Assembly: GCA_903938365.1 (NCBI GenBank)
Contig: CAJACZ010000124.1
Location: 1 to 51,432 of the forward strand
DNA from: an uncultured Pseudomonadota bacterium
Lineage (GTDB): Bacteria > Pseudomonadota > Gammaproteobacteria > Steroidobacterales > Steroidobacteraceae
DNA length: 51,432 nucleotides
Direction of reading: 5' to 3'
The position numbers and the translations under genes were made by a program. The stretch's first letter is position 1. Each line of letters opens with the position of its first letter. The notes under the pieces are model-generated. The model made no database searches. It was not told the DNA's origin and saw nothing but the letters and a program-made list of their open reading frames with translations. Positions 42,247-50,963 of this stretch are shown here, piece after piece.

Positions 42247-43599
42247 TCAGCCGAGTCTTTGTGCGAGGAACCCGCTGGTGGACTGCATGCCGCTGAGCAG
42301 CGAGTCGAGCGCCGAGAACTGGGCGCGATAACGCTTCTCCACCGCCACCATGCGCAGTTCCAGCGCCTCGCGATCGCGGGTCGCGGCGCGCTTCGTGGCC
42401 GTCAGGGTTTCGCTGCGCTGGGTCACACGGCCCTCGGCGCCGATGGCCCCTTCGACGACGGTGCTGAGCCGCGCGGCGACGCCTTCGGCGGACCCGAACA
42501 GTCGACCCACCGAGCCATAATCCGCCGACAGGGCCGCCGTAAGTTTGGCTTCATCGAGCTTGAGCGTGCCGTCCGCACCGAAACTGACGCCGATGGAGCT
42601 CAGGCTGTCGTAGGGCGCGCTGGCCGTCGCCGATGCCGCAGCCGCCTCACGCCGCAGGCTGCCTTCGATGTTGCGCAGCATCGCGTCGCCCACCAGCGGC
42701 CCACCGACCCGTGTTGCCGGGTCATAGCTGCGAAGGCGCGCGATGGTGTTTCCCAGAACGTTGAAATCGGCGATGAACTTGACCACACGGTCGCGCGCGG
42801 CCGTAGTGTCGTTCCCGACGGTCAACGTGAGGGGTGTGCCGGGCTTGGCCGCGAGCAGATCGAGGGTCACACCCTCGATCGCGCCGACCACGGAGTTGCT
42901 CGCACTGCTGACCTCGAAGCCGTCCACCAGCAGGCTGGCGTCGCGCGCGGCAGCGACCTCGGAGAGGCCGCCGTGAGAACCCGCCGCGTAGCCCAAGCCG
43001 TGGAGCGCGCCGCCGGTTGTGCTGACGGACATCGCGTTGTCGGCGCCGGTCAGGCGCGAGGTGAGCACCAGGCGTGAGCCGTTCTTCTCGTTGATGATGG
43101 TGGCCTGGATGCCAGTGTTGCCGGCGGCGCTGTTGATGCCGTCGCGCAGGTCCTCGAGCGAATCCGCGTCGGCCGGCAGGGTCACCGAGAAACTCGTCTC
43201 ACCCTGGCTGAAGCTCAGCGTTCCCGCCCCGAGTCGGTGCGCCCTGCCTTCCGAATAGACTCCGGAGGCGAGCTTGTGCGCGCTGGCCCGTTCGGTGACC
43301 TCGACCGAGTAGCTTCCGGCAACGCTGCTCGCGTCAGCGCTGGCGGAAAATACGCTCTTGTCCGAGGACTCGGCCTTGCGGCCCTGGAAAACCGTCTCCG
43401 TCTTCAGGCCCGCCAGCGAGGTCTGCAAGGCCGAAAGCGCGCCCCGCAAGGTGCCGGTCGCGGTGATCTGGGCGTCGACCCTGGATTCGATGCGCTTGAT
43501 GCGGCCTTCCGCGCCCGCGCGCTCCGAGGCCACAAGCTGCTTGACCAGCGAATTGATATCGAGGCCTGAGCCGAGGCCCTGGGCTGAAAGTCCCGCCAC
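42247..43599 (-). CDS. fliD: Flagellar cap protein FliD
   Basis: Filament-tip cap that folds and inserts flagellin. The 450 residues begin VAGLSAQGLGSGLDINSLVK, the canonical FliD N-terminus, followed by ITATGTLRGALSALQTSLAG, the central hypervariable domains, and the C-terminal KFIADFNVLGNTIARLRSYD and LSGMQSTSGFLAQRLG. The start is the GTG at 43599, two bases after the flaG stop (TGA-GC-GTG), with GGAAGG upstream. The frame is open to 44049 but that lies inside flaG. Confidence 0.93.
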   Translation of the reverse strand: MAGLSAQGLGSGLDINSLVKQLVASERAGAEGRIKRIESRVDAQITATGTLRGALSALQTSLAGLKTETVFQGRKAESSDKSVFSASADASSVAGSYSVEVTERASAHKLASGVYSEGRAHRLGAGTLSFSQGETSFSVTLPADADSLEDLRDGINSAAGNTGIQATIINEKNGSRLVLTSRLTGADNAMSVSTTGGALHGLGYAAGSHGGLSEVAAARDASLLVDGFEVSSASNSVVGAIEGVTLDLLAAKPGTPLTLTVGNDTTAARDRVVKFIADFNVLGNTIARLRSYDPATRVGGPLVGDAMLRNIEGSLRREAAAASATASAPYDSLSSIGVSFGADGTLKLDEAKLTAALSADYGSVGRLFGSAEGVAARLSTVVEGAIGAEGRVTQRSETLTATKRAATRDREALELRMVAVEKRYRAQFSALDSLLSGMQSTSGFLAQRLG

Positions 43600-43601
43600 G
43601 C

Positions 43602-43967
43602 TCAGGCCTTCCCGTCGAACAGCACGCCGAGACCGCGGTCGATCATGGCGGCCACGCGCAACTGGGTGGCATCCGGAATCATGCGCACGACCCCGCCTCC
43701 GGCATCGCGCACCGTGACGATCGTCTTGCCGCTCGCGGCATCCACCTGGAAGTTCAGGTCGCGGTTCGCGCTGCGCACGAACGTGTCGATCTGGGCGGAG
43801 ACGGCGGCCTGCTCCTTGGTGTCCTGCGGCGGCAGCTGCGGACGCGACGGCGGTGCCATTTCCGGAAGCGCTACCAGCGTGCGCCTGGCGCCCGGCGCCG
43901 AACCGGTACCCGGCACCGGGGCAGTGGCGACTGCCCTGCCGGCAAAGGCGACTGTCTCTGAGCTCAT
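43602..43967 (-). CDS. flaG: FlaG family protein
   Basis: A 121-residue protein with an unstructured Pro-rich N-terminus and the FlaG domain (about 55-118), with VRSANRDLNFQVDAASGKTI, VTVRDAGGGVVRMIPDATQL. FlaG affects filament length. It sits between fliC and fliD as in Pseudomonas and Vibrio. It is separated from fliC by 109 bases containing inverted repeats and no clear promoter. Confidence 0.9.
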   Translation of the reverse strand: MSSETVAFAGRAVATAPVPGTGSAPGARRTLVALPEMAPPSRPQLPPQDTKEQAAVSAQIDTFVRSANRDLNFQVDAASGKTIVTVRDAGGGVVRMIPDATQLRVAAMIDRGLGVLFDGKA

Positions 43968-44000
43968 GAGTGTCCACCTCGAATCGGGAAAAGGCGAAGG

Positions 44001-44041
44001 ACAGTGCCCTCAGGCACCGTCCCCCGCCGGTCGAACCCGGC
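44001..44041 (-). terminator. Inverted repeats between fliC and flaG (candidate partial terminator)
   Basis: After fliC come GCCGG-6-CCGGC (44026-44041) and then ACGGTGCC-4-GGCACTGT (44001-44020, one G-T pair). The second is an eight-pair stem with a four-base loop, followed by CCTTCGCCTTTTCCC, a loose pyrimidine tract. This would suit a partial terminator that lets fliC be expressed far above flaG-fliD, or a 3'-end stabiliser. Confidence 0.45.
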
Positions 44042-44076
44042 TCTTTCAAGCCTGGTCGTCATGGCTTACCCAGTGA

Positions 44077-44898
44077 TCATCGCAGCAGCGCGAGGACGTT
44101 CTGGGGAGCCGAGTTGGCCTGCGAGAGGATCGCAATGCCGGCCTGCTGCAGCACCTGCGCGCGGGTCAGCGAAGCGGTCTCGGAGGCGAAGTCCGCGTCC
44201 TGGATGCGCGAGCGGGCGGCCGACATGCTCTCGGAGGAGGTCTGCAGGCTCGAGATCACCGACTCGAAGCGGTTCTGAGTCGCACCGAGACTGGCGCGGG
44301 CCGTGTTGACCGTATCGATGGCCGTGGTGACGGACGTGAGTGCGGTAGCGGCACCGGCAGCCGTCGAGATGTCCACCGCGGCGATGGCCAGGCCCGTGGA
44401 ATCCTTGGCGGTGATGGCCGCCACGGTGATCGTCTGGCCGTTGTCGGCGCCGACCTGGAAGTCGGTCGCGGCAAACGTGCCGTCGAGCAGCGCGATGCCG
44501 TTGAACTTGGTCTGGTCGGCGATGCGGTCGACTTCCGCGATAAGCATCGTGGCTTCCGCGTTCAGGGCCGTCCGGTCCGACGCGCTGTTGGTGCCGTTCG
44601 AGGACTGCACGGCCAGCTCGCGCAGGCGCTGCAGGTTGTTCCCGATCGAGCCCAGCGCGCCGTCCGCCGTCGAGGCAAGCGAGATCGCGTCGCTGGCGTT
44701 GCGGGTGGCCTGGTTGAGGCCGCGGACCTGCGAGGTCATGCGCTCGCTGATCGCGAGGCCGGCGGCGTCGTCCTTGGCGCTGTTGATGCGCAGACCCGAC
44801 GACAGGCGCTGCAGGGCGGTCGACTGCTGCGCGGCCGACGTGTTGAGGTTGCGCTGCGCGGTGAGCGAGGCGACGTTGGTGTTGATCATCTGGGGCAT
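44077..44898 (-). CDS. fliC: Flagellin FliC
   Basis: Filament subunit. The 273 residues are nearly all conserved flagellin D0/D1: [41 protein letters not shown], then a short variable part (about 150-190), and the C-terminal [40 protein letters not shown] with [12 protein letters not shown]. The outer D2/D3 domains are essentially missing, so the filament should be thin and smooth. This is the only flagellin gene in the window. GAAGGAG lies seven bases before the ATG, and a sigma-28 promoter lies upstream. Confidence 0.96.
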   Translation of the reverse strand: MPQMINTNVASLTAQRNLNTSAAQQSTALQRLSSGLRINSAKDDAAGLAISERMTSQVRGLNQATRNASDAISLASTADGALGSIGNNLQRLRELAVQSSNGTNSASDRTALNAEATMLIAEVDRIADQTKFNGIALLDGTFAATDFQVGADNGQTITVAAITAKDSTGLAIAAVDISTAAGAATALTSVTTAIDTVNTARASLGATQNRFESVISSLQTSSESMSAARSRIQDADFASETASLTRAQVLQQAGIAILSQANSAPQNVLALLR

Positions 44899-44997
44899 GG
44901 GGAAACTCCTTCGTTGATGTCGGTCTCCGAGTCGCCCCGGAGTCTGCGGTGTCAGTCCTCGGTCCAGGCTCGAAGCCAGTGCCGTTCTGTACTGTGT

Positions 44998-45024
44998 TTA
45001 TCGGTTCGGTATGTACTTACTTGA
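44998..45024 (-). promoter_or_regulatory. Sigma-28 (FliA) promoter of fliC
   Basis: The minus strand reads TCAAGTAA-N11-ACCGATAA against the consensus TAAAGTTT-N11-GCCGATAA; the spacing is exact and the -10 matches at seven of eight positions. Predicted start near 44991, leaving a leader of about 93 bases to the ATG. It lies in the 175-base gap between flgL and fliC. Confidence 0.85.
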
Positions 45025-45073
45025 GGGGTTTTTCGCTCGGCCTGGCGTACTGCGACGCAGGTCACATTCAGGC

Positions 45074-46267
45074 TCAGAGGTAGTCGAACAGCGTGAGCTG
45101 CGCCACGCGCGTGTAGGACTGCTGCGCTGCCTGCAACGCCACCATCTGCGTGTTCATGCGCCCGATGGCCTCGGCGTAATCGAGGTCGCGCACCTGCGCC
45201 AGGCTCGCGTTCACCTCCAGCTCGAAGCTCTCGCGCGCACTCGTCGCCGAATCGAGCGCCGAGAGGCGCGCGCCCACTTCGGCACGCACCGTCAGCAGGT
45301 GGTCGAGGCCCTGGTCAAGCTGCTGCAGCAAGCCCGCGAAGGCCGTGCTGCGCTGCGCCGCGGGGGCCACGCCGGTGCCCGGTGACTCCACCGTGGTGAT
45401 GAGCCTGTCGAGTGTTGCGAAGATGTCTTCGTTGCCGGCGCGGTTGATGGCGAAGCTGTCGCCCGCCGCCGGAGCGCCCTTCACGGTGACCCTGGCGCCC
45501 AGGAACTCGATGGCCTGCCCGGGCGTGAACGCGCCGGCGACGACTTCAGCGCCGCCCGCATCACGTACGGAATAGGTCCCAGCCGTGGGGAACTGCAGGC
45601 TGTAGCTGCCCGCAACCCATGAGGCCGGATCGACGACCGCACCGGTGTCGATGCTGCCGGAACCCTGATTCCCCGGGGCGGCAGCGGTGGTGAACGTCCC
45701 GTTGCCGGCCACTATGTTCATGAACACTTCGGCGCCGCTGTGGCCATCCAGCACGCGCTGCGAAGGCCCTACCTGCACAGAACGCGTCAGACTGTCGCCC
45801 GAATAGGCCACGCCGAGGGCGCTCCGCGCGAAGGGTTGAGTCGCCGTGCTCGTGCCGGCGAACAGGTAGCCGCCGCTGGCATCCTTGCGGTTGGCCAGGT
45901 CCACCATCTCGTCGCGCCGCTGGCGCAGTTCGGCGCCGATCATCTGCCGTGAGGCGGGATCGAGCGCCCCGCTGTTCGCCTGGATGGTCAGCTCGCGCAC
46001 CCGCTGCAGGACGTTGCCCGCATCCGCGAGGGTCTGCTCCTCGAGCGACAGCCGGTTCGTGACCAGGTTCGCGTTGGTGGCGAACTGCCCCGACGCGGAC
46101 AGGGTGCGCTCCAGCCCTTCGATCCGCGCGGCAGCCGAAGGATCGTCGCTCGGCTGCGCCACGCGCCGGCCGGTGGCAATCTCGTTCTGGGTCCGGGACA
46201 GCGTGGCCTGCTGTCGCAGCATGGCCGTGACCGGGTTCTGCTGCAGCGTGAGGGTGGAGAGTCTCAT
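45074..46267 (-). CDS. flgL: Flagellar hook-filament junction protein FlgL
   Basis: A 397-residue flagellin-like protein that joins the hook to the filament with FlgK. The N-terminus has MLRQQATLSRTQNEIATGRR and VAQPSDDPSAAARIEGLERT, the C-terminus has EVNASLAQVRDLDYAEAIGR and ALQAAQQSYTRVAQLTLFDY. The middle carries a large variable insertion. It follows flgK by 13 bases and is followed by the fliC promoter region. Confidence 0.94.
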   Translation of the reverse strand: MRLSTLTLQQNPVTAMLRQQATLSRTQNEIATGRRVAQPSDDPSAAARIEGLERTLSASGQFATNANLVTNRLSLEEQTLADAGNVLQRVRELTIQANSGALDPASRQMIGAELRQRRDEMVDLANRKDASGGYLFAGTSTATQPFARSALGVAYSGDSLTRSVQVGPSQRVLDGHSGAEVFMNIVAGNGTFTTAAAPGNQGSGSIDTGAVVDPASWVAGSYSLQFPTAGTYSVRDAGGAEVVAGAFTPGQAIEFLGARVTVKGAPAAGDSFAINRAGNEDIFATLDRLITTVESPGTGVAPAAQRSTAFAGLLQQLDQGLDHLLTVRAEVGARLSALDSATSARESFELEVNASLAQVRDLDYAEAIGRMNTQMVALQAAQQSYTRVAQLTLFDYL

Positions 46268-46280
46268 GGCGTTTCAGTCC

Positions 46281-48167
46281 TCAACGGGTCGAATCCAGCA
46301 GGGTCCGGAACATCTCGTTGGCGACGCGCACCAGCTGCGCGGCAGCCTGATAGGCCTGCTGGTAGCGCAGCAGGTTGGCGGCCTCCTCGTCGAGGTTCAC
46401 GCCCGACACGCTCTGGCGCTGCGTGATGGCCTCGTCCCGCATGACAGTTTCAGCCTCGAGCCCGACCTGGGCCTGCTGGGTGGTTAGACCCAGCCCGGTC
46501 GTCGCACGGATCGCCGCATCCGCCACGGAGGTCCGACCGCCGTCCAGCCGTCCACCGGCGAGCGCATCGGCCATCGCCAGCGCGTTGCGGTTGTCGCCCA
46601 CGCCGGCTGAGTTGTCCTTGACGGTGAACCGGTCGCCAGCCGCCGGCGTGCCCTCGAGCGTCACGCTCCAGCCGTTGAGCTGGATCGGAGCACCGCTGGT
46701 GTAGGGATAGCTGCCGGAACCGTTGATCGAATAGCTGCCAGGCCCGGTGAATTCGAGGGTCACGGCCTGCCGCAGGCTGGGATTGGCGGGGTCCACGACC
46801 TCGCCAGGGGAAATCGTGGCACGCCCCAGGTTCGCGGCCGCGGCTTCGGCGCGGATCGGCGCGGCGGCTGCGATGCGCGTCGGATCCTTGATGTTCAGCG
46901 CCAGGCCTTCGAGTCCGTCGCGCGTCGGACGCACCAGATAGCGGTCGCCCTCGGCGGGCGTACCGCTGAGCTGGAAGGCGACGCCCTCGGCGCGCAGCGG
47001 ATCCGCGCTGGTGCCCGTGCCGGTCGTCGGGACGCTGCCGCCACCGTCGGCACGGCGCAGCATCCAGCGACCGCCGGTGAAATCGAGCTGGTAGTCGGTG
47101 CCGGTCAGGGCGCCGCTCGACTCGATCGACGCCCGTACGGTCGCGCTGCCGGTGTTGGTGCCGCTGGGCATGACCGAGGGCGCACCGAACGAGAAGAAAT
47201 CGCCACCCAGGGCGCCCTTGAGGTCGAGCCCGGCACGATGCTGCTCGTTCATGGCCTCGGTCAGCCCGGCCGCGATGCGACCGAGATCGCTGCGCGCCGG
47301 GTCCAGGACCTGGCTGCGGAAGTCGAGCAGGCCACCCACCGACCCCCCGCTCAGGGACGCGGTCACGTCGCTGGTGCCCTGGTTGCCCTCGAGCAGCACC
47401 CGCGGGCGGGTGACGTCGAAGCTGTCGGGGACCGTGGTCAGTTTCGAGGCGGACTGGTTCACCACCAGGGCCTGGCCGTTGCCGATGAACACGTTCAGGA
47501 CACCGCGTTCCTGCGGCACCGTCGTCACCGTCACCTTGGTGGCGAGTTCGTCGAGCAGGCGATCCCGCGCGTCGAGCAGATCGTTGGGTGGCTGGTCCGT
47601 CTCGGCGTAGCCGCCGGCGATGTCGCGGTTGAGCCGCGCGATGCTCTGCGCCAGGTTGTTGATGTCGGCGGTCTCGGAACGCAGTCGCGAGCTGACGCTC
47701 TCTTCCATGCTGCCGAGCCGCTCGTCGAAGCCCTTGAGCCGGTCGACCAGGCCCTGGGCCTCGCCCAGCAGCGTCTGGCGCGCGGCCATCGAACCCGGCT
47801 CGGTCGCGACCGTCTGCACCGCGTTCTGCAGGCGCTGGACGGTGGCGGAAAGTCCCGTCGAAGCCTCGCCCAGCAGGTTGCTGACGCGCGCGGCCTCACC
47901 CGCGAACACCTCGAGGCGCGCGGTGGTGCTGGAACCCGAGCGCGACTGGTCGACCAGATAGTCGTTGACCTGACGCCGTACGGTGCCCACCTCGACGCCA
48001 TTGCCGACCCAGCCGTTGCCGGCGGGGGATGCGACCCGGGTGCGCAGGTCCACCCGCTGGCGGACGTAGCCCTCAGTGTTCGCGTTGGCGATGTTGTGGC
48101 TGGTCGTATCGAGGGCGCGCTGCATCGCCAGCAGCCCGCTCAACCCGGTCGACATGACATTACCCAT
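46281..48167 (-). CDS. flgK: Flagellar hook-associated protein FlgK
   Basis: Hook-filament junction protein of 628 residues. The N-terminus is LSGLLAMQRALDTTSHNIAN with NTEGYVRQRVDL, followed by the conserved LRSETADINNLAQSIARLNR and NDLLDARDRLLDELATKVTV. The C-terminus GVNLDEEAANLLRYQQAYQA with RVANEMFRTLLDS is the FlgK/FlgE-type tail. The middle (about 330-540) holds repeated beta-rich segments. It follows flgJ by 35 bases. Confidence 0.95.
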   Translation of the reverse strand: MGNVMSTGLSGLLAMQRALDTTSHNIANANTEGYVRQRVDLRTRVASPAGNGWVGNGVEVGTVRRQVNDYLVDQSRSGSSTTARLEVFAGEAARVSNLLGEASTGLSATVQRLQNAVQTVATEPGSMAARQTLLGEAQGLVDRLKGFDERLGSMEESVSSRLRSETADINNLAQSIARLNRDIAGGYAETDQPPNDLLDARDRLLDELATKVTVTTVPQERGVLNVFIGNGQALVVNQSASKLTTVPDSFDVTRPRVLLEGNQGTSDVTASLSGGSVGGLLDFRSQVLDPARSDLGRIAAGLTEAMNEQHRAGLDLKGALGGDFFSFGAPSVMPSGTNTGSATVRASIESSGALTGTDYQLDFTGGRWMLRRADGGGSVPTTGTGTSADPLRAEGVAFQLSGTPAEGDRYLVRPTRDGLEGLALNIKDPTRIAAAAPIRAEAAAANLGRATISPGEVVDPANPSLRQAVTLEFTGPGSYSINGSGSYPYTSGAPIQLNGWSVTLEGTPAAGDRFTVKDNSAGVGDNRNALAMADALAGGRLDGGRTSVADAAIRATTGLGLTTQQAQVGLEAETVMRDEAITQRQSVSGVNLDEEAANLLRYQQAYQAAAQLVRVANEMFRTLLDSTR

Positions 48168-48202
48168 CGAACTTCACTCCAACGGAAAGCGGGGTCATGC
48201 CC

Positions 48203-49108
48203 TCAGGCCTCCCCATGCGGACTCTGTATCGGCAAGGAGTTGCCGCCCTTGAGACGTCCGTCGAGAAATTTTCCGACCGTCTCGGCGACCGCAGACAGCT
48301 TCTCTGCATATCGGGGGTCGGTGGCATAACCGCCGCGCTGCAGCGCGGTGGCGAAAGCGCCGGTGTCCTCGCCGGTACCGAGCGCAGCGGCATAGCGCGG
48401 ATTGCGCGACAGCAGCGAGACATAATCCCCGACGCTCTCCTGCGGATTGGCATACGCCCGGAACCGCTCCACCCGCGCCGTGGCCACGCCGGCCTCGAAC
48501 TCGAGCGTGCGCGAGCCGACGGCCTCGCCCTGCCAGCCACCGGTCGCCTTGATCCCGAAGAGGTTGAAGCTGGCCTTGCCGTCGGGACCCGCAGGCATCG
48601 ATGCGCCCCAACCGGTTTCGAGCGCGGCGTGGGCCAGCAGGGTGCGCGGCGAGACGCCCAGCGCCCGCCCCGCCCGCTCCATTTCCGGGAGCATCTTCTC
48701 GACGAATGCTTCAGGCGAACCACCGACGGCGTTCGCGCGGTTTCCCGTCGCGGCGGCGGGCGGCGCGCCCTCAGCCTTGCCCGCAGGCGCGGCTCCCGGC
48801 ACCACGCCGGAACGCAGCAGCTGCTCCACCAGCATGTCGGCGAGGCCGAGCCCCTTGCCGCGGGACATCTCGACGGACAACTGGTCATCGAACATGTCGC
48901 GATAGAACCCGCTTTCCTGCGAGTCGAACAGCGAATCCCCGGTGCTCGCCTGCCGCATGCTCTGCAGCATCATCCTCGTAAAGACCGTCTCGAACTGCCG
49001 CGCGGCCTCGCGCAGCGCCTCGGGGCTCTGCGCACGGGCCTCGCGCTTGAGGCTGGCGAGCCCCTGGAGGTCGGTGTAGGACGCAATCTGCAGCGATTCG
49101 ATGGCCAT
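48203..49108 (-). CDS. flgJ: Rod-assembly peptidoglycan hydrolase FlgJ
   Basis: Two-domain protein of 301 residues. Residues 1 to about 105 are the rod-capping domain (REAARQFETVFTRMMLQSMR, FYRDMFDDQLSVEMSRGKGL). Residues about 145-295 form a glucosaminidase-type domain that opens the peptidoglycan for the rod, with LLAHAALETGWG carrying the likely catalytic Glu164, and VERFRAYANPQESVGDYV. Gammaproteobacteria carry this dual form. It follows flgI by 12 bases. Confidence 0.95.
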   Translation of the reverse strand: MAIESLQIASYTDLQGLASLKREARAQSPEALREAARQFETVFTRMMLQSMRQASTGDSLFDSQESGFYRDMFDDQLSVEMSRGKGLGLADMLVEQLLRSGVVPGAAPAGKAEGAPPAAATGNRANAVGGSPEAFVEKMLPEMERAGRALGVSPRTLLAHAALETGWGASMPAGPDGKASFNLFGIKATGGWQGEAVGSRTLEFEAGVATARVERFRAYANPQESVGDYVSLLSRNPRYAAALGTGEDTGAFATALQRGGYATDPRYAEKLSAVAETVGKFLDGRLKGGNSLPIQSPHGEA

Positions 49109-49120
49109 GGGGATCCCGTC

Positions 49121-50251
49121 TCAGATGACGATGAGTTCGGCGCGCAGCGCGCCGGCCTGCTTGAGTGCCTCGAGGATGGCCACGAGGTCACCCGGTGCGG
49201 CGCCGACCCGGTTCACGGCCGCGACGATCTCGTCCAGGCTCACGCCGGAATCGAACTTGAACATCCGCGCCGTGGGCTGCTCGACCTGGACCTCGGATCG
49301 CTGCACGGCCACCGTCTCACCCTGGCTGAACGCGTTGGGCTGACTGACGTCGGTCCGCTCGGTGATCGTCACCGAAAGCGAACCGTGGGCCACGGCGGCC
49401 GGCTTCACGCGTACTCCCGCGCCGATCACCACGGTGCCGGTACGTGAATTGACGATGACCCGCGCCGGCGCATCGCCCGGCTCGATGTCGATCTGTTCCA
49501 GCGTCGAGACGTAGGCGATGCGCTGCGAGGCGTCCGTCGGTGCCGTGACGCGTACCGAGACCGAATCGACCGCGGCGGCGGTACCCTGCCCCAGCAGCTT
49601 GTTGATGCCCTCGGCCAGCCGCGTCGCGGTGGTGAAATCGGGCGAATTGAGGTTGAGCGTAACGTGCGGCTCGGTGGCAAAGTTGCTCGGCACCGCGCGT
49701 TCGACGGTGGCGCCATTGGGGATACGGCCGCCGCTCGGCACGTTCAGCGCAATGCGCGAACCGTCCTTGCCGGACACGCCGAAACCGCTGACGATCATGC
49801 TGCCCTGCGCAATCGCGTACACCTCGCCATCCACGCCGCGCAGCGGCGCCATCAGGAGCATGCCGCCGCGCAGGCTGCCGGCGTTGCCGATGGACGCCAC
49901 CGTCACGTCGATGGTCTGGCCGGGCTTGGCGAAAGGCGGCAGTTCGGCGCTGACCGTCACCGCCGCCACGTTCTTGAGCTGCGGGTTGACGTTCGGCGGG
50001 ATCGTGACGCCGAAGCGCGCCAGCATGTTCTTGATGCTCTGCACCGTGAACGGCGCCTGGCTGGTCTGGTCACCGGTGCCATCGAGGCCCACCACGAGTC
50101 CGTAGCCGACCAGCTGGTTGCTGCGCACCCCGGCGATCGACGCGAGGTCCTTGACGCGCTCGGCGACGGCGGGCGCCGGCGCCCCGGCCACCAGCAGCCC
50201 CAGGCAGAGGCCCAGCAGCGCGGGCATTGATCGGTTCGGGCGGAATGTCAT
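49121..50251 (-). CDS. flgI: Flagellar P-ring protein FlgI
   Basis: Periplasmic bushing protein around the rod. The 376 residues start with a signal peptide (about 1-30, ending GAPAPAVA), then [30 protein letters not shown] in two blocks, [20 protein letters not shown], the [20 protein letters not shown] region and a C-terminal [21 protein letters not shown] use the ATG at 50251, 16 bases after flgH; the frame is open to 50503 inside flgH. A later Met (50227) is a possible alternative. Confidence 0.95.
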   Translation of the reverse strand: MTFRPNRSMPALLGLCLGLLVAGAPAPAVAERVKDLASIAGVRSNQLVGYGLVVGLDGTGDQTSQAPFTVQSIKNMLARFGVTIPPNVNPQLKNVAAVTVSAELPPFAKPGQTIDVTVASIGNAGSLRGGMLLMAPLRGVDGEVYAIAQGSMIVSGFGVSGKDGSRIALNVPSGGRIPNGATVERAVPSNFATEPHVTLNLNSPDFTTATRLAEGINKLLGQGTAAAVDSVSVRVTAPTDASQRIAYVSTLEQIDIEPGDAPARVIVNSRTGTVVIGAGVRVKPAAVAHGSLSVTITERTDVSQPNAFSQGETVAVQRSEVQVEQPTARMFKFDSGVSLDEIVAAVNRVGAAPGDLVAILEALKQAGALRAELIVI

Positions 50252-50267
50252 GGGCGGGTGCCTCGGT

Positions 50268-50948
50268 TCAGAACGGCAGGAGCGGCGACGAGAAGAAGCG
50301 CGCGAGCCAGCCCGGGGCGTTGGCATCCGCGATCGCGCCGCGTCCGGCGTAGGTGATAGCGGCATTGCCGACCTTGTAGGAGGGAACAGAGTTGTCCGGC
50401 TCGATGTCGATGGGCCGGACGATGCCGGTGAGCCGCACGAGCTCCTGGCCCTGGTTGATCGTGATCCATTTCTCGCCGCGCACCAGCAGATTGCCGTTGG
50501 CAAGGCGACGGGAGATGCTCACGGTGATGTCACCCTCCAGCCGGTTGCTTTGCCGACTGGAGCCCTCGCCATCGAAACTGGTCTGGTTCTCGAGCCCCAT
50601 CCCGAGCACCTCGACGCCGTTGACGGTCACCGGGCGCCCGGCGATCGTCGGGCCGGGAAGTTCCGCGGAGGTGTCCTTCTTCGTGCTCGTGCTCGAGCTC
50701 TTGGAAGCGTTGGTGCGCTCCGAGAGCCGGATCGTCACGATGTCCCCGACCCGGCGCGCCACGGCGTTCTCGAACAGCGGGATGTCGTGCCCCGCCTGGT
50801 AGATCGCACCCGTCGCCGCCGCGCGGGGCGCCGGGTCCTCAGGCAGTGCAGGGTCCCATGACTCGCGGGCCAGCGGGTTCATGCTTGCGCAGCCACCCGC
50901 CAGCACGGACAGCGACAGCAGGGCGAAGTATCGGGTCGGCTTATTCAT
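50268..50948 (-). CDS. flgH: Flagellar L-ring lipoprotein FlgH
   Basis: Outer-membrane bushing protein of 226 residues with a lipoprotein signal ([11 protein letters not shown], acceptor Cys20). Family blocks are [19 protein letters not shown]-like ([20 protein letters not shown]), then [20 protein letters not shown] and [20 protein letters not shown], and [13 protein letters not shown] near the end. It is 19 bases from flgI on one side and 15 bases from flgG on the other. Confidence 0.95.
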   Translation of the reverse strand: MNKPTRYFALLSLSVLAGGCASMNPLARESWDPALPEDPAPRAAATGAIYQAGHDIPLFENAVARRVGDIVTIRLSERTNASKSSSTSTKKDTSAELPGPTIAGRPVTVNGVEVLGMGLENQTSFDGEGSSRQSNRLEGDITVSISRRLANGNLLVRGEKWITINQGQELVRLTGIVRPIDIEPDNSVPSYKVGNAAITYAGRGAIADANAPGWLARFFSSPLLPF

Positions 50949-50963
50949 GCTTCAGTTCCAGGG

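Noticed and set aside
44960-44985. GGCAC element downstream of the fliC sigma-28 site as a second, sigma-54 promoter
   Set aside because: The -12 half is absent (no GC at ten-base spacing after GG).
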